From Gammaproteobacteria bacterium (GTDB taxonomy: Bacteria > Pseudomonadota > Gammaproteobacteria > Coxiellales > Coxiellaceae), in assembly GCA_013287505.1 (NCBI GenBank), contig JABDDR010000006.1, positions 1-53,275 of the forward strand: 53,275 bases of DNA, read 5' to 3'. Positions 29,758 through 38,708 of the stretch are shown here, one piece after another; within the stretch, counting starts at the first letter, position 1; every line of letters begins with the position of its first letter. A program made the translations under genes and the position numbers. The notes below the pieces were generated by a model. The model was not told where the DNA came from and ran no database searches. It saw only the letters and a list, made by a program, of their open reading frames with translations.

Positions 29758-31782
29758 ATGAGCAGAGATTCTTTACCTCAACGACCAGCGACAGAACCTA
29801 CGATATCTCAGGGAACAATAGTGGCCTATGGCATAACATGGCATCCAAAACAAGGATGCGAGGGTATATATACAGGTACTCATAGAGATCGAGATGATGA
29901 GGAAATTGAGCTTCGTTTTGTAATATCGCCTAATATGGCAAGTCGACCTGAGTTGGCTGGAGACCACACTAATCCCAATTCCATGCATACCAAAGAACAC
30001 TTCATTGTCAATAAAGAAGACTTTTATGCCTACAACAAAGAATTTACTGATTCAAATAACATAAAATGGAAATGTTTAGGTCATGGCACTTTTAATATCG
30101 TTTATGAAACAACACTTCTTGAAGCCAAAACACTTGGGAATGTTGCATATCCTGCAAGCACGCATTTGGTTTATAGAATTCCTCTTGAGGCGTATACCCC
30201 ATTAGCTTTGACGTCAGAAGATGTGAGGCTCATAGCACAAGTAAATTCTTCCAGAAGAACAGTGCGAATATTGAATGAGATACGCGTAAGCACAAACGCA
30301 GAAGCAAGATATCCCCTTGCAACTCTGTATGGCTCAGGATTAATTAGTCCTTTTTTTGATGGTAATAATATTCAAGATCCGATGTTATTACGCGACATAT
30401 TACTTGAATTTTGTATAAGAACAGGGAGGCTATTATTTGATGGCATTGTGCCAGGAAATATTAAAGATAATGGTCTTGCTCCCGATATTAGTTTTGCGCT
30501 GAGAAGTAACAGCCCAGATAGTGAAGCTTACTTAAGCGAAAACTCCGACGTCTATGACGAATTTTATTTCGACTGTAGAGTCAGGCAAAAAATTTTTCCC
30601 GCTATTCAAATCACCAAGGCTATGGCGTATTTAAGATTTAAATTTCCGCATATTGATAGCAGGCAACTTATATTATTAAAAAATAACGCGAGAGTTATCA
30701 CCGCACTCGCGGCAGCCTATGACAGCCGCAATCCAGAAACTTTGTTAAAAGCAAAAGTTGAAGCCTATTTTAATCCTGGCCCCCAAAGATCACCCGAAGA
30801 AGAAGAGCGCGCACAAAGAGAGTTAGCGCCAGATGGACTTATGGCAAAAATCGAATTGCGCAATAAGATTACCGAAGGCACAAGACTTTCTTATAAAGAT
30901 TTTAAAGCGATAAACACCACACTCTTCACTGCAGAATTATCTGATCGAAAGAGAGAATTAATTTCGATGTTGGCTGATGCAAATAAAGAAAAATTTTTGG
31001 ATGTATTAAAAGCGGCTTGTGAATTAACAGATGAAAGAATCACTGACGTTTTTAAACTGTTAGAATTAAAAGTGCCTGTGACACTGATAAATGAATTTAT
31101 TGCCATAAAAATAAATTTTCCAGCTTTTCGAAATAAATTAGAAGCGCTTTGCGACCATCATGCAGATCAGTTTCCTAAAATAATGGCGCTTTTTTGCAGG
31201 GCATTCCAGAAAATTGGCCAACCATATAATCGCGAACTGTTTAAATCAGTGTTTTCGAGGAGTTGGGAAATTCTGCATCTTGAAACAGTCCAACAAATTT
31301 CTACTGCGCTTATATTTTTACTAACTACAGACATCGATAACCCTCGTCAATTTGTAATACAATTTTTAGGAAATCCTGTTTCACCAGAAACAACCACATT
31401 TGTCGAACATCAAATGAATAAGCAGAATGGACAAAGCGCATTACGTGTATTTGCATATCTCATTAGGACATTTGAATTTCCTGAAAATGCTGCGCGTGAA
31501 ACAATTGAAGTAATGTCGTCAGATAGTATCGCAGGAATCCTTACAAGAATTCGTGATGCAAGGAGCAACAAAGAAGCGCTTCGTAAAGAAATCTTAGAAT
31601 TTTTAACAAGGCTTCATTCTCGTCCAGTCAGCGTGTCGACGAAAGAATTTGCTGAAAATCAGATACGCAAACGTAATGATGCCATTTCTGTTTCTGCTGC
31701 CGGTATTGCAGGGTTAATGGCGAGGCCGCCCAGCGGACCCAGGCAACAGGCAACATCCAACTCCTTATTTTACAGGAGATAG
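29758..31782 (+). CDS. Unknown large protein with kinase-like N-terminal region (tandem paralog 2)
   Basis: A 674-residue paralog of the gene at 27560-29587. Shared blocks include AYGITW, the SRPEL..GDHTNP region, FIVN...FYAYN.EFTDSNNI, the glycine-loop-like LGHGTFNIVY (107-116), TLGNV.YPA, LVYRIPLE, NAEARYPLATLY and the GNNIQDP..LRD block. Here the putative catalytic loop reads LFDGIVPGNIKDNG (227-239), close in spacing to LHRDLKPEN with Gly where the catalytic Asp would be, and PDISFALR at the DFG place. That would suggest an inactive or unusual kinase fold; it is inference. The C-terminal half is helical with ARM/HEAT-like alternation and ends TSNSLFYRR. The upstream 58 bp also resembles that of paralog 1. 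Confidence 0.85.
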   Translation: MSRDSLPQRPATEPTISQGTIVAYGITWHPKQGCEGIYTGTHRDRDDEEIELRFVISPNMASRPELAGDHTNPNSMHTKEHFIVNKEDFYAYNKEFTDSNNIKWKCLGHGTFNIVYETTLLEAKTLGNVAYPASTHLVYRIPLEAYTPLALTSEDVRLIAQVNSSRRTVRILNEIRVSTNAEARYPLATLYGSGLISPFFDGNNIQDPMLLRDILLEFCIRTGRLLFDGIVPGNIKDNGLAPDISFALRSNSPDSEAYLSENSDVYDEFYFDCRVRQKIFPAIQITKAMAYLRFKFPHIDSRQLILLKNNARVITALAAAYDSRNPETLLKAKVEAYFNPGPQRSPEEEERAQRELAPDGLMAKIELRNKITEGTRLSYKDFKAINTTLFTAELSDRKRELISMLADANKEKFLDVLKAACELTDERITDVFKLLELKVPVTLINEFIAIKINFPAFRNKLEALCDHHADQFPKIMALFCRAFQKIGQPYNRELFKSVFSRSWEILHLETVQQISTALIFLLTTDIDNPRQFVIQFLGNPVSPETTTFVEHQMNKQNGQSALRVFAYLIRTFEFPENAARETIEVMSSDSIAGILTRIRDARSNKEALRKEILEFLTRLHSRPVSVSTKEFAENQIRKRNDAISVSAAGIAGLMARPPSGPRQQATSNSLFYRR

Positions 31783-31850
31783 CGACGACAGTCTCTCTTC
31801 GCCATCAATTCAAACACAATGACGCGACGACGAGAGACCGTAAAATAAAA

Positions 31851-34514
31851 TTATGCGTTTAAACTTCTTAAAACATACTGCAAAATGCCGCCATGCAGAT
31901 AATAACTCAATTCATTTTGCGTATCGATGCGGCAGTGCACATCAATTGTTTCTGATGTGTTATTATTACGCGTAATTTGTAGCTTTAATTTACTGCCGGG
32001 TTGTAAACCGCCGTTATCTAAAGGGGCAATGCCAGCAATAGAAATGATTTCTGAGCCATCAAGTTTTAAAGTTTTACGTGTCATGCCATTCATAAATTCT
32101 AATGGCAATACGCCCATGCCAATTAAATTTGAACGGTGAATACGTTCAAAACTTTCAGCAATCACCGCTTTAACACCGAGCAATAACGTGCCTTTGGCAG
32201 CCCAATCGCGTGAAGAGCCTGTGCCATATTCTTGTCCCGCAAAAATAACCAGCGATGTTTTATCGAACTGGTATTTCATCGCGGCATCATAAATAGGTAA
32301 TAGCGCGCCATCAGGAAAATGTTTTGTAAAACCACCTTCCACATTATCGAGCATTTCGTTACGAATACGAATATTAGCAAATGTGCCTCGCATCATTACT
32401 TCATGATTACCACGACGCGCACCATAAGAATTAAAATCTTGTACTGAAATACCGTGTGCAATTAAATATTTTCCGGCAGGACTATCTGCTTTAATGGAAC
32501 CTGCGGGTGAAATATGATCGGTGGTAACGCTGTCGCCTAAAATTGCTAAAATACGCGCGTTTTTAACATCTTTTGGCGCATCCGGTGTTTTTTTCATATT
32601 TTCAAAGTAGGGCGGCAATTTCACATAGGTGGATTTATCATCCCACGCGTATGTTTGCGAAGACGCAATATTAATTGATTGCCATGTGTCATCCCCTTCA
32701 AAAATTTCACTGTATTCTTTTGAAAACATCGCTTGTGTGACATTTTTTAATACCGCGTGAATTTCTTCAGATGATGGCCAAATATCTTTAAGATAAATTT
32801 TTTCACCGGATTTTGATGTGCCAATCGGGTCTTTGCTTAAATCAATTTTCATCGTGCCGGCTAGCGCATACGCAACAACCAACGGCGGAGATGCTAACCA
32901 ATTCGCGCGTACTTGCGGATGAATACGTCCTTCAAAATTGCGATTACCGGATAATACAGCGCATGCGACGATTTGATTATCGGTAATGGTTTTTGCAATG
33001 GGATCATTCAGCGGACCCGAATTACCAATGCATGTTGTGCAACCATATCCCACCAAATAAAATCCGAGTTGATCAAGATACGTTTGCAATCCAGCATTTT
33101 TTAAATAATCGGTCACCACTTTCGATCCGGGTGCGAGTGATGATTTTACCCACGGTTTTGCTGTTAAGCCTTTTTCTAAGGCTTTTTTCGCTAATAATCC
33201 GGCAGCCAACATCACGGACGGATTGGACGTGTTGGTGCAACTTGTTATCGCTGCAATCACCACATCCGCATGATGTAAATCAAAACCATCGGTTGTCGAA
33301 AAAGATTTTGTTTGATCCGTTATTTTATTTGCGTCTAAGAAGTCTTTAACGACTTTGGGTAAGCAATTAACGGCTACTTGATCTTGCGGACGCTTAGGAC
33401 CTGCTACACTCGGCACAACGGTTGATAAATTTAATGATAATGTATCGGAAAAAACAGGCTCAACAGTGTGCTCATCATGCCACATGCCTTGCGCTTGCAT
33501 GTACTGTTGCACAAGTTCAATCGTATATTCATCACGATTGGTTAATTTTAAATATTTAATCGTTTCAGCATCGATGGGAAATAATCCGCACGTTGCGCCA
33601 TATTCAGGCGCCATGTTTGCAATGGTTGCACGATCAGCGAGCGGCAAATGTTTTAATCCAGGACCGTAAAATTCAACAAATTTTCCGACAACGCCTTTTT
33701 GTCGCAACATATGTGTGATCGTTAAAACCAAATCGGTTGCGGTGATACCCTCATTTAATTTGCCTTCTAAACGAAAACCCACGACATCCGGAATTAACAT
33801 CGACACAGGCTGCCCTAACATGGCCGCTTCTGCTTCGATACCACCCACACCCCAACCCAAAACACCCAAGCCATTAATCATGGTTGTGTGACTGTCAGTG
33901 CCGACCAATGTGTCAGGAAAAGCGTGTTGCTCATCAGACCACACCCCTTTTGCCACATATTCCAGATTCACTTGATGACAAATACCCGTGCCAGGCGGCA
34001 CCACTTGAAAATTATTAAACGTTTGCTGACCCCATTTTAAAAATGTATAACGTTCATCGTTACGTTCCATTTCAATTTGCACATTGTCTGCAAATGCTTG
34101 TTTATCACCATACTTATCCACTTGTACGGAATGATCGATGATCAAATCGACGGGGCATAACGGATTAATTTTTTCAGGATCGCCGTTTAACGTTTGCATC
34201 GCATTGCGCATCGCCGCTAAATCTACAACTGCAGGAACACCCGTAAAATCCTGCATTAAAACGCGTGCGGGACGAAAAGCAATTTCATGATCGGAATGCT
34301 TTGTATCCAGCCATGCGGAAAATGCTTGAATATCTTTTTGCGTGGTTGTAGAGCCATCTTCATTGCGCAATTGATTTTCTAGTAGGATTTTCAGGGAAAA
34401 AGGCAATTGATTAATATTTTTCAAACCGGCTTCAGCCAATGCAGGCAAGCTGAAATAATGAATGGTTTTGCCGTTGATCTTAAGTTCGCGACGTGTATGA
34501 TAAGTGTCTTTCAT
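31851..34514 (-). CDS. acnA: AcnA-type aconitate hydratase
   Basis: An 887-residue aconitase of the AcnA/IRP1 type, isomerising citrate to isocitrate in the TCA cycle. The three iron-sulfur cysteines are visible in ITSCTNTSNP and GYGCTTCIGNSG. Other landmarks are VGTDSHTTMINGLGVLGWGVGGIEAE (split), MAPEYGATCGLFP and YGTGSSRDWAAKG in the swivel domain. ATG 34514 (MKDTYHTRREL) is chosen; the frame stays open to 34562 but that would run into hslO. Divergent from hslO. A fragment of its 3' end is duplicated at 29582-29700. Confidence 0.97.
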   Translation of the reverse strand: MKDTYHTRRELKINGKTIHYFSLPALAEAGLKNINQLPFSLKILLENQLRNEDGSTTTQKDIQAFSAWLDTKHSDHEIAFRPARVLMQDFTGVPAVVDLAAMRNAMQTLNGDPEKINPLCPVDLIIDHSVQVDKYGDKQAFADNVQIEMERNDERYTFLKWGQQTFNNFQVVPPGTGICHQVNLEYVAKGVWSDEQHAFPDTLVGTDSHTTMINGLGVLGWGVGGIEAEAAMLGQPVSMLIPDVVGFRLEGKLNEGITATDLVLTITHMLRQKGVVGKFVEFYGPGLKHLPLADRATIANMAPEYGATCGLFPIDAETIKYLKLTNRDEYTIELVQQYMQAQGMWHDEHTVEPVFSDTLSLNLSTVVPSVAGPKRPQDQVAVNCLPKVVKDFLDANKITDQTKSFSTTDGFDLHHADVVIAAITSCTNTSNPSVMLAAGLLAKKALEKGLTAKPWVKSSLAPGSKVVTDYLKNAGLQTYLDQLGFYLVGYGCTTCIGNSGPLNDPIAKTITDNQIVACAVLSGNRNFEGRIHPQVRANWLASPPLVVAYALAGTMKIDLSKDPIGTSKSGEKIYLKDIWPSSEEIHAVLKNVTQAMFSKEYSEIFEGDDTWQSINIASSQTYAWDDKSTYVKLPPYFENMKKTPDAPKDVKNARILAILGDSVTTDHISPAGSIKADSPAGKYLIAHGISVQDFNSYGARRGNHEVMMRGTFANIRIRNEMLDNVEGGFTKHFPDGALLPIYDAAMKYQFDKTSLVIFAGQEYGTGSSRDWAAKGTLLLGVKAVIAESFERIHRSNLIGMGVLPLEFMNGMTRKTLKLDGSEIISIAGIAPLDNGGLQPGSKLKLQITRNNNTSETIDVHCRIDTQNELSYYLHGGILQYVLRSLNA

Positions 34515-34581
34515 GGGACCTCGAGGTATTGAAATTGAGTGCTGGTATTGTATACCCTGCATGAGTGAGATTGAAGAATAT

Positions 34582-35448
34582 ATGACAAAAAAAATTAAAA
34601 TGTTAAATACCGACTCCGCGCAAAAATTCTTGATCGAAAACCAAGATGTGCGTGGTGTGATTGTACATTTAACCCATAGTTACCAAGAAATTGTAAAGCA
34701 GCATAATTACCCGCCAATCATTCAAAAACTATTGGGTGAAGTATTGGTGGCAGCAGCATTGCTGGTAGAAACGATCAAGCTCGATGGTCGCATGACGATT
34801 CAATTTCAAAGCGAAGATGTTATTCAACTGTTGGTCGCGCAGATTAATAGCGATGGACATCTGCGTGGTTTGGCGCAATGGGATTCAAATGCGTCCGATG
34901 ACGCGTTGATGCACGGTTTTGGCAGTGGTGAATTGGTGGTGACTATTTTTCAAAAAGGTCATGACAAACCAATGCAAGGTATTGTGTCATTAGAAAATAG
35001 AACTATTTCAGAAGCACTGACTTTTTATTTTTTACAATCTGAGCAATTACCAACTACTTTTTCACTGGCGGTATCAGAAAAATATGCAGTGGGTATGTTG
35101 TTGCAATTAATGCCGATCGACAAAAGTGTTGATCATAAAAATGCGTGGGAATTTATTTCAAAACGCGTGAGTGAAATAAATCCTGCTGAAATATTTTATG
35201 ATAACAATGCGTCATTTCTCGCCTATTATTTCCCTGATGAAGCGGTGCGCTTATTTGATGCGCGTGAATTAACTTTTCAATGCGGATGCACCATTGGGAA
35301 AATGGAAAATGCAATTCGCGTGATGGGTGAAGCGGAAGCGAATTTAATTATAAAAGAAAAATCTGAAATTGTGGTGACGTGTGAATATTGTAATCATCAG
35401 TATGCGTTTGATCGTGAAAAGGTTGAGGGGATTTTTAGGAAACATTGA
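34582..35448 (+). CDS. hslO: HslO (Hsp33), redox-regulated holdase chaperone
   Basis: A 288-residue Hsp33. Under oxidative stress it releases zinc, forms disulfides and holds unfolding proteins. The four zinc cysteines are present as CGC and CEYC near the C-terminus, in the usual CxC...CxxC pattern. Other landmarks are DVRGVIVHLTHSYQEI, LGEVLVAAALLVETIKLDGRMTIQFQ, and YFLQSEQLPTTFSLAV. ATG 34582 is chosen (GAAGA just upstream); ATG 34600 is another candidate and the open frame begins before 34561. Converges on aroK across a repeat. Confidence 0.94.
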   Translation: MTKKIKMLNTDSAQKFLIENQDVRGVIVHLTHSYQEIVKQHNYPPIIQKLLGEVLVAAALLVETIKLDGRMTIQFQSEDVIQLLVAQINSDGHLRGLAQWDSNASDDALMHGFGSGELVVTIFQKGHDKPMQGIVSLENRTISEALTFYFLQSEQLPTTFSLAVSEKYAVGMLLQLMPIDKSVDHKNAWEFISKRVSEINPAEIFYDNNASFLAYYFPDEAVRLFDARELTFQCGCTIGKMENAIRVMGEAEANLIIKEKSEIVVTCEYCNHQYAFDREKVEGIFRKH

Positions 35449-35450
35449 AA

Positions 35451-35496
35451 TCCCCCCGGTTCGCTGCGCGAACCGACCCCCTTTTTCAAAGGGGGT
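35451..35496. repeat. Palindromic repeat, family 5 (double hairpin), single copy
   Basis: Two hairpins lie side by side: GGTTCGC-TGC-GCGAACC and CCCCC-TTTTTCAAA-GGGGG. Related units occur in tandem at 42032-42174. It lies between convergent hslO and aroK and may act as a two-way terminator. The aroK stop codon (35486-35488) lies in the second hairpin. Confidence 0.82.
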
Positions 35497-36010
35497 GGCT
35501 GAACAACTGTTCAAAAATATCATCCGCAATTTTTTTCGGATCATCGATATCTGTATCGTACGTAAAATCAGCAATTTCTTCGTATAGTGGCGAACGAATC
35601 TGACTGAGCTCAATGATTTTTTTCAAAGGTTCGGGGACATTGAGCAATGGTCGAACACCTTTGCGTTGGTTTGTGCGTCCCAATTGTGTTTCGATAGAAG
35701 CGCGTAAATAGATCACAGTGCCACGTGATTTAAATGCCAAACGATTTTCTGGCATTAAAATGGAACCACCACCCGAAGACAAAACAATATTGTCGAGTTG
35801 CGTTAACTTCGCAATCATTTCAAATTCGCGTTTACGAAACCCAGGCTCACCTTCCACTTCGAAAATAGTGGTAACGGAGACGCCCGTCTTTTTTTCAATT
35901 TCATGATCTGAATCGTAAAAAACGAGATGGGCTCTTTTTGCCAACTGTCGACCGACAGTTGTTTTTCCAGCGCCCAAAGGACCTATTAAGAAAATATTCT
36001 TATTTTTCAT
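35486..36010 (-). CDS. aroK: AroK, shikimate kinase
   Basis: A 174-residue kinase that phosphorylates shikimate in the chorismate pathway. Walker A is GPLGAGKTTVG (9-19). Shikimate-binding DSDHEIE and SSGGGSI are present, and the lid is GRTNQRKGVRPLL. The protein ends EQLFSHPL; the last three codons and the stop come from the adjoining repeat. It follows pilQ by 28 nt, the normal pilQ-aroK order, but aroB, which usually follows, is not here. Confidence 0.95.
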   Translation of the reverse strand: MKNKNIFLIGPLGAGKTTVGRQLAKRAHLVFYDSDHEIEKKTGVSVTTIFEVEGEPGFRKREFEMIAKLTQLDNIVLSSGGGSILMPENRLAFKSRGTVIYLRASIETQLGRTNQRKGVRPLLNVPEPLKKIIELSQIRSPLYEEIADFTYDTDIDDPKKIADDIFEQLFSHPL

Positions 36011-36038
36011 GGGGGTGATAATAGCATCTACTGGTTAT

Positions 36039-37058
36039 TCAATAAAGCGCTTTCATCATTGAGGGTGTGATAAAAATCAGTAATTCCCGCTGTTTTGTCA
36101 TCTTTGTGTGATGACGAAATAATTCACCCGCGATAGGTATGTGATCAATGAAGGGAATGCCTTGTTGTTGTTTGGCACGAGACGTTTCAAGAATACCACC
36201 CAACACAATTGTCTGGTGATTTTTAACCATAACTTGTGTCGTTACCTGTTGTGTTTGAATGGCTGGCACACCATTGACCGTCAGCTGACTCACCTTGTCT
36301 TGATTGAGCGCAATATGCAACAGAATATGATTATTCGGTAATGCCTGTGGTGTTACTTTAAGACGTAATACCGCTTTTTTAAAATTCACACTGGTTGCAC
36401 CGCTCGATGTCGCTTCTTGATAAGGTACTTCTGCACCTGATTCTATGACAGCGGGTTGATTGTTGAGCGTTATTAAAGACGGGCTAGAAATCAGTGATGC
36501 ATGTCCTTCTTGTTCAAGCGCAGAAATTTGCAGATTCAACAAATTATTTCCTGCGAGCTTGGCCAGCGTAACTGTAAATTCACCGGCATTGCCCGTGTTA
36601 TCAGGCATGCTCATACTCAGCGCACTCGCAGAATTTTGCATGACACTATCGGTATGAAATAAAAACCCCAATGTCTTTTGATACTGGCGATCAAGATTGA
36701 TAATTTTTGCGCTGATTAAAAATTGTTGTTCGGGTTGATCAAGATGCGCGATCAACGCGCGAATTTGTAGAATATGCTTGGCATCATCCTTTAACCATAA
36801 TTGATTACTGCGTTTGTCAAAATTTATTTTTCCGTCAGGCGATAAAATCCCGGATGATTTTTTCGAAATAAACGATGCCACATTTTGTGCTTGCGCAAAA
36901 TACAATGGGATCCAGCATGAATGTAATGCGGCATCAAGATGTGTATTTGACAAAGCGGTATTTGCATTTGAAAATGGATCGCGCGCAGGAATAGCAATAT
37001 CAGCGTATATTGTTTGTAAAGCGCATAATAAGAAAAATAATAACGCTATTTTAATCAC
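36039..37058 (-). CDS. pilQ: PilQ-like secretin, short form
   Basis: A 339-residue secretin-family protein in the place of pilQ. It has a signal peptide (MIKIALLFFLLCALQTIYA), a RDPF motif, one short N-type domain (about residues 50-110), then the secretin core: LISSPSLITLNNQPAVIESGAEVPYQ, ILLHIALNQDK, and MVKNHQTIVLGGILETSR...IPFIDHIPIAGELFRH. Usual PilQ proteins are about 700 residues with AMIN domains and several N domains, so most of the periplasmic part is missing. The RDPF near the N-terminus is more usual in PilP. It overlaps pilO by 8 nt. Confidence 0.85.
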   Translation of the reverse strand: MIKIALLFFLLCALQTIYADIAIPARDPFSNANTALSNTHLDAALHSCWIPLYFAQAQNVASFISKKSSGILSPDGKINFDKRSNQLWLKDDAKHILQIRALIAHLDQPEQQFLISAKIINLDRQYQKTLGFLFHTDSVMQNSASALSMSMPDNTGNAGEFTVTLAKLAGNNLLNLQISALEQEGHASLISSPSLITLNNQPAVIESGAEVPYQEATSSGATSVNFKKAVLRLKVTPQALPNNHILLHIALNQDKVSQLTVNGVPAIQTQQVTTQVMVKNHQTIVLGGILETSRAKQQQGIPFIDHIPIAGELFRHHTKMTKQRELLIFITPSMMKALY

Positions 37059-37596
37059 TGAATCCTCGTGCTTCTATGCAAATATTAAATTCCCCTTGCT
37101 GAGAAATTTTTAATTTAATTACATTTAACGGCCATGCTAAATTATTTATTTGTTGAAAAAAATAAAATAGATCTTGGTATTGGCCCGTTAATTGCAATTG
37201 AAATTGTCGATGCAAAACAATTTTTCCTTGTGCATTCTTTTTTTTAATTGTCAGCGGTGTCACTTGTTGAATCTTAAAGCCTGCTTGTTGTGCGGTGCGC
37301 GTTAATAATTGCAGTGGTCGATAGCCGGTTTTAACGGCATTCAAAAAATGGGGATGCTTTTTTTGCCATTGCGCAAGTGCTGCGGTTGTTTGAATATCAG
37401 ATAATGCTAGATTTTTTTTAAGCGTTAATTTTTCTGATTGCGCACGATTTTTAAAAATAGCCGATTTATAATGAGCGATGGGTGATTTTAAAACGACAAA
37501 ATAACTGGTTACAAAGAAAAAAAATAAAATAAATAGAACACTGAGCAATTCCAGCATCCAAAAAGACTTACCATATTTTTCTAACAATGCATTCAT
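37051..37596 (-). CDS. pilO: PilO-like type IV pilus alignment protein
   Basis: A 181-residue bitopic inner-membrane protein. A short cytoplasmic start is followed by a membrane helix (residues 14-36), a coiled coil, and a ferredoxin-like periplasmic domain (FQLQLTGQYQDLFYFFQQINNLAWPLNVIKLKISQ) typical of PilO/GspM. The family is about 200 residues. Its position after the PilM-PilN fusion and before pilQ supports PilO. It overlaps the previous gene by 4 nt. Confidence 0.8.
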   Translation of the reverse strand: MNALLEKYGKSFWMLELLSVLFILFFFFVTSYFVVLKSPIAHYKSAIFKNRAQSEKLTLKKNLALSDIQTTAALAQWQKKHPHFLNAVKTGYRPLQLLTRTAQQAGFKIQQVTPLTIKKKNAQGKIVLHRQFQLQLTGQYQDLFYFFQQINNLAWPLNVIKLKISQQGEFNICIEARGFSD

Positions 37597-38576
37597 GGTG
37601 ACACCTGAAAAGTGAAATGTAGTTGTGATTTAGTTTGTTGATCATTTTGAATTTCAGACAATACAATATGCTTCCAGATTAAATTTTTTTGCAAGTTGTC
37701 ATTGTATGTGTGAATATCAGACAGTTGATTGCTAATCCCTGTTAACCTTATTCGTTTTTCATTAAAATTAAGTGACTTTAGCGTCATAGACGCTGGTAAT
37801 TCATTAGCAATGTTTGATAACAATATTTCTACGATTTGATTTGTTTTTTTCGATACACTTTTTTCAGCGGATATTAATTTTAATTGTTGCAGTAAAGCTG
37901 CATGTTGTTTCGCATGCTGACAGTGAATATTTGATATTTTTTTATTTATCTCAAATAATTCAACTTTGTATTTTTGAGTTTGATGAAGCAGAAAAATTCT
38001 CAGAAAAAATACAGACATAGCCATAAATAGCGCGTAAAAAATAAGACGACTTAGAAGATTCTTTTTCTTTTTCTGATATTGAATTTCTCGCCAAGGTAAT
38101 AAATTTATATTTGTATCCGACTTTATATTGATGACATCCAGCGGAATTTTTGCATGAGAAAATGATTTTTCAATATTTTCTATCAGCGCACGATGCGTTG
38201 CAACAACGCGAATAATCTTTTTTTCATTACTTTGTTTTTCTTGTATTTCATAATCAAAACACAGATCTGCAGCAGGATACCCTAACAACTGCATTGAACG
38301 CGCTTTTAAAAATTCCAAAATTTCACTGTGTGATAAATCATTATTTACTTCAAGATCATGCATCAGTACTTTATGAGTGGGTATACTAACGACAACTTTC
38401 ATCCTTTTTTCGACTAGCCATTTTAATGGCGTTAGAACATTTGAAAGCGAAGCAAAGTTTTCAAAAACATATGGAATTATTTTTTCTGTTTTGCAACTCA
38501 CAATACCATTGACATGTTGTAACACTCTTGCGTGACAGCGGTCTGATGAAAAAGAAATTTCGAGCGATATCGTCAT
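37593..38576 (-). CDS. PilM-PilN fusion-like protein of the type IV pilus platform
   Basis: A 327-residue protein. Residues about 1-160 resemble part of PilM (an actin-like ATPase fold): PLKWLVEKRMKVVVSIPTHKVLMHDLEV and FDYEIQ...RVVATHRALIENIEKSF. Next comes NINLLPWRE (about 165-173), the PilN signature that binds PilM, then a membrane helix (about 182-200), a coiled coil and a PilN periplasmic domain (LPASMTLKSLNFNEKRIRLTG). In type II secretion GspL has just this fused layout. The PilM part is much shorter than the usual 350 residues, so ATP binding may be lost. It leads the operon, divergent from the PBP1A-type gene. Confidence 0.78.
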   Translation of the reverse strand: MTISLEISFSSDRCHARVLQHVNGIVSCKTEKIIPYVFENFASLSNVLTPLKWLVEKRMKVVVSIPTHKVLMHDLEVNNDLSHSEILEFLKARSMQLLGYPAADLCFDYEIQEKQSNEKKIIRVVATHRALIENIEKSFSHAKIPLDVINIKSDTNINLLPWREIQYQKKKKNLLSRLIFYALFMAMSVFFLRIFLLHQTQKYKVELFEINKKISNIHCQHAKQHAALLQQLKLISAEKSVSKKTNQIVEILLSNIANELPASMTLKSLNFNEKRIRLTGISNQLSDIHTYNDNLQKNLIWKHIVLSEIQNDQQTKSQLHFTFQVSP

Positions 38577-38708
38577 GATTTGGTCTCGATAAAGTGAGGG
38601 TGATAATTTTAGGCTTTATGAAAAGATCTGCAATACCGTGTTTTTGTAATATACTAGTGATTACTACGGTTGAGAGCATACGCAACATCGAGAATGGAGT
38701 AGACAGCT

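Noticed and set aside
27560-31782. Toxin-antitoxin or HipA-type kinase call for the tandem paralogs
   Set aside because: There is no small partner gene and the catalytic motifs of HipA are not visible; the similarity is limited to a glycine-loop-like segment.
31783-31850. Intrinsic terminator between paralog 2 and acnA
   Set aside because: GTCTCTC and GAGAGAC can pair, but the loop is about 30 nt and there is no proper U-run; too weak to annotate.
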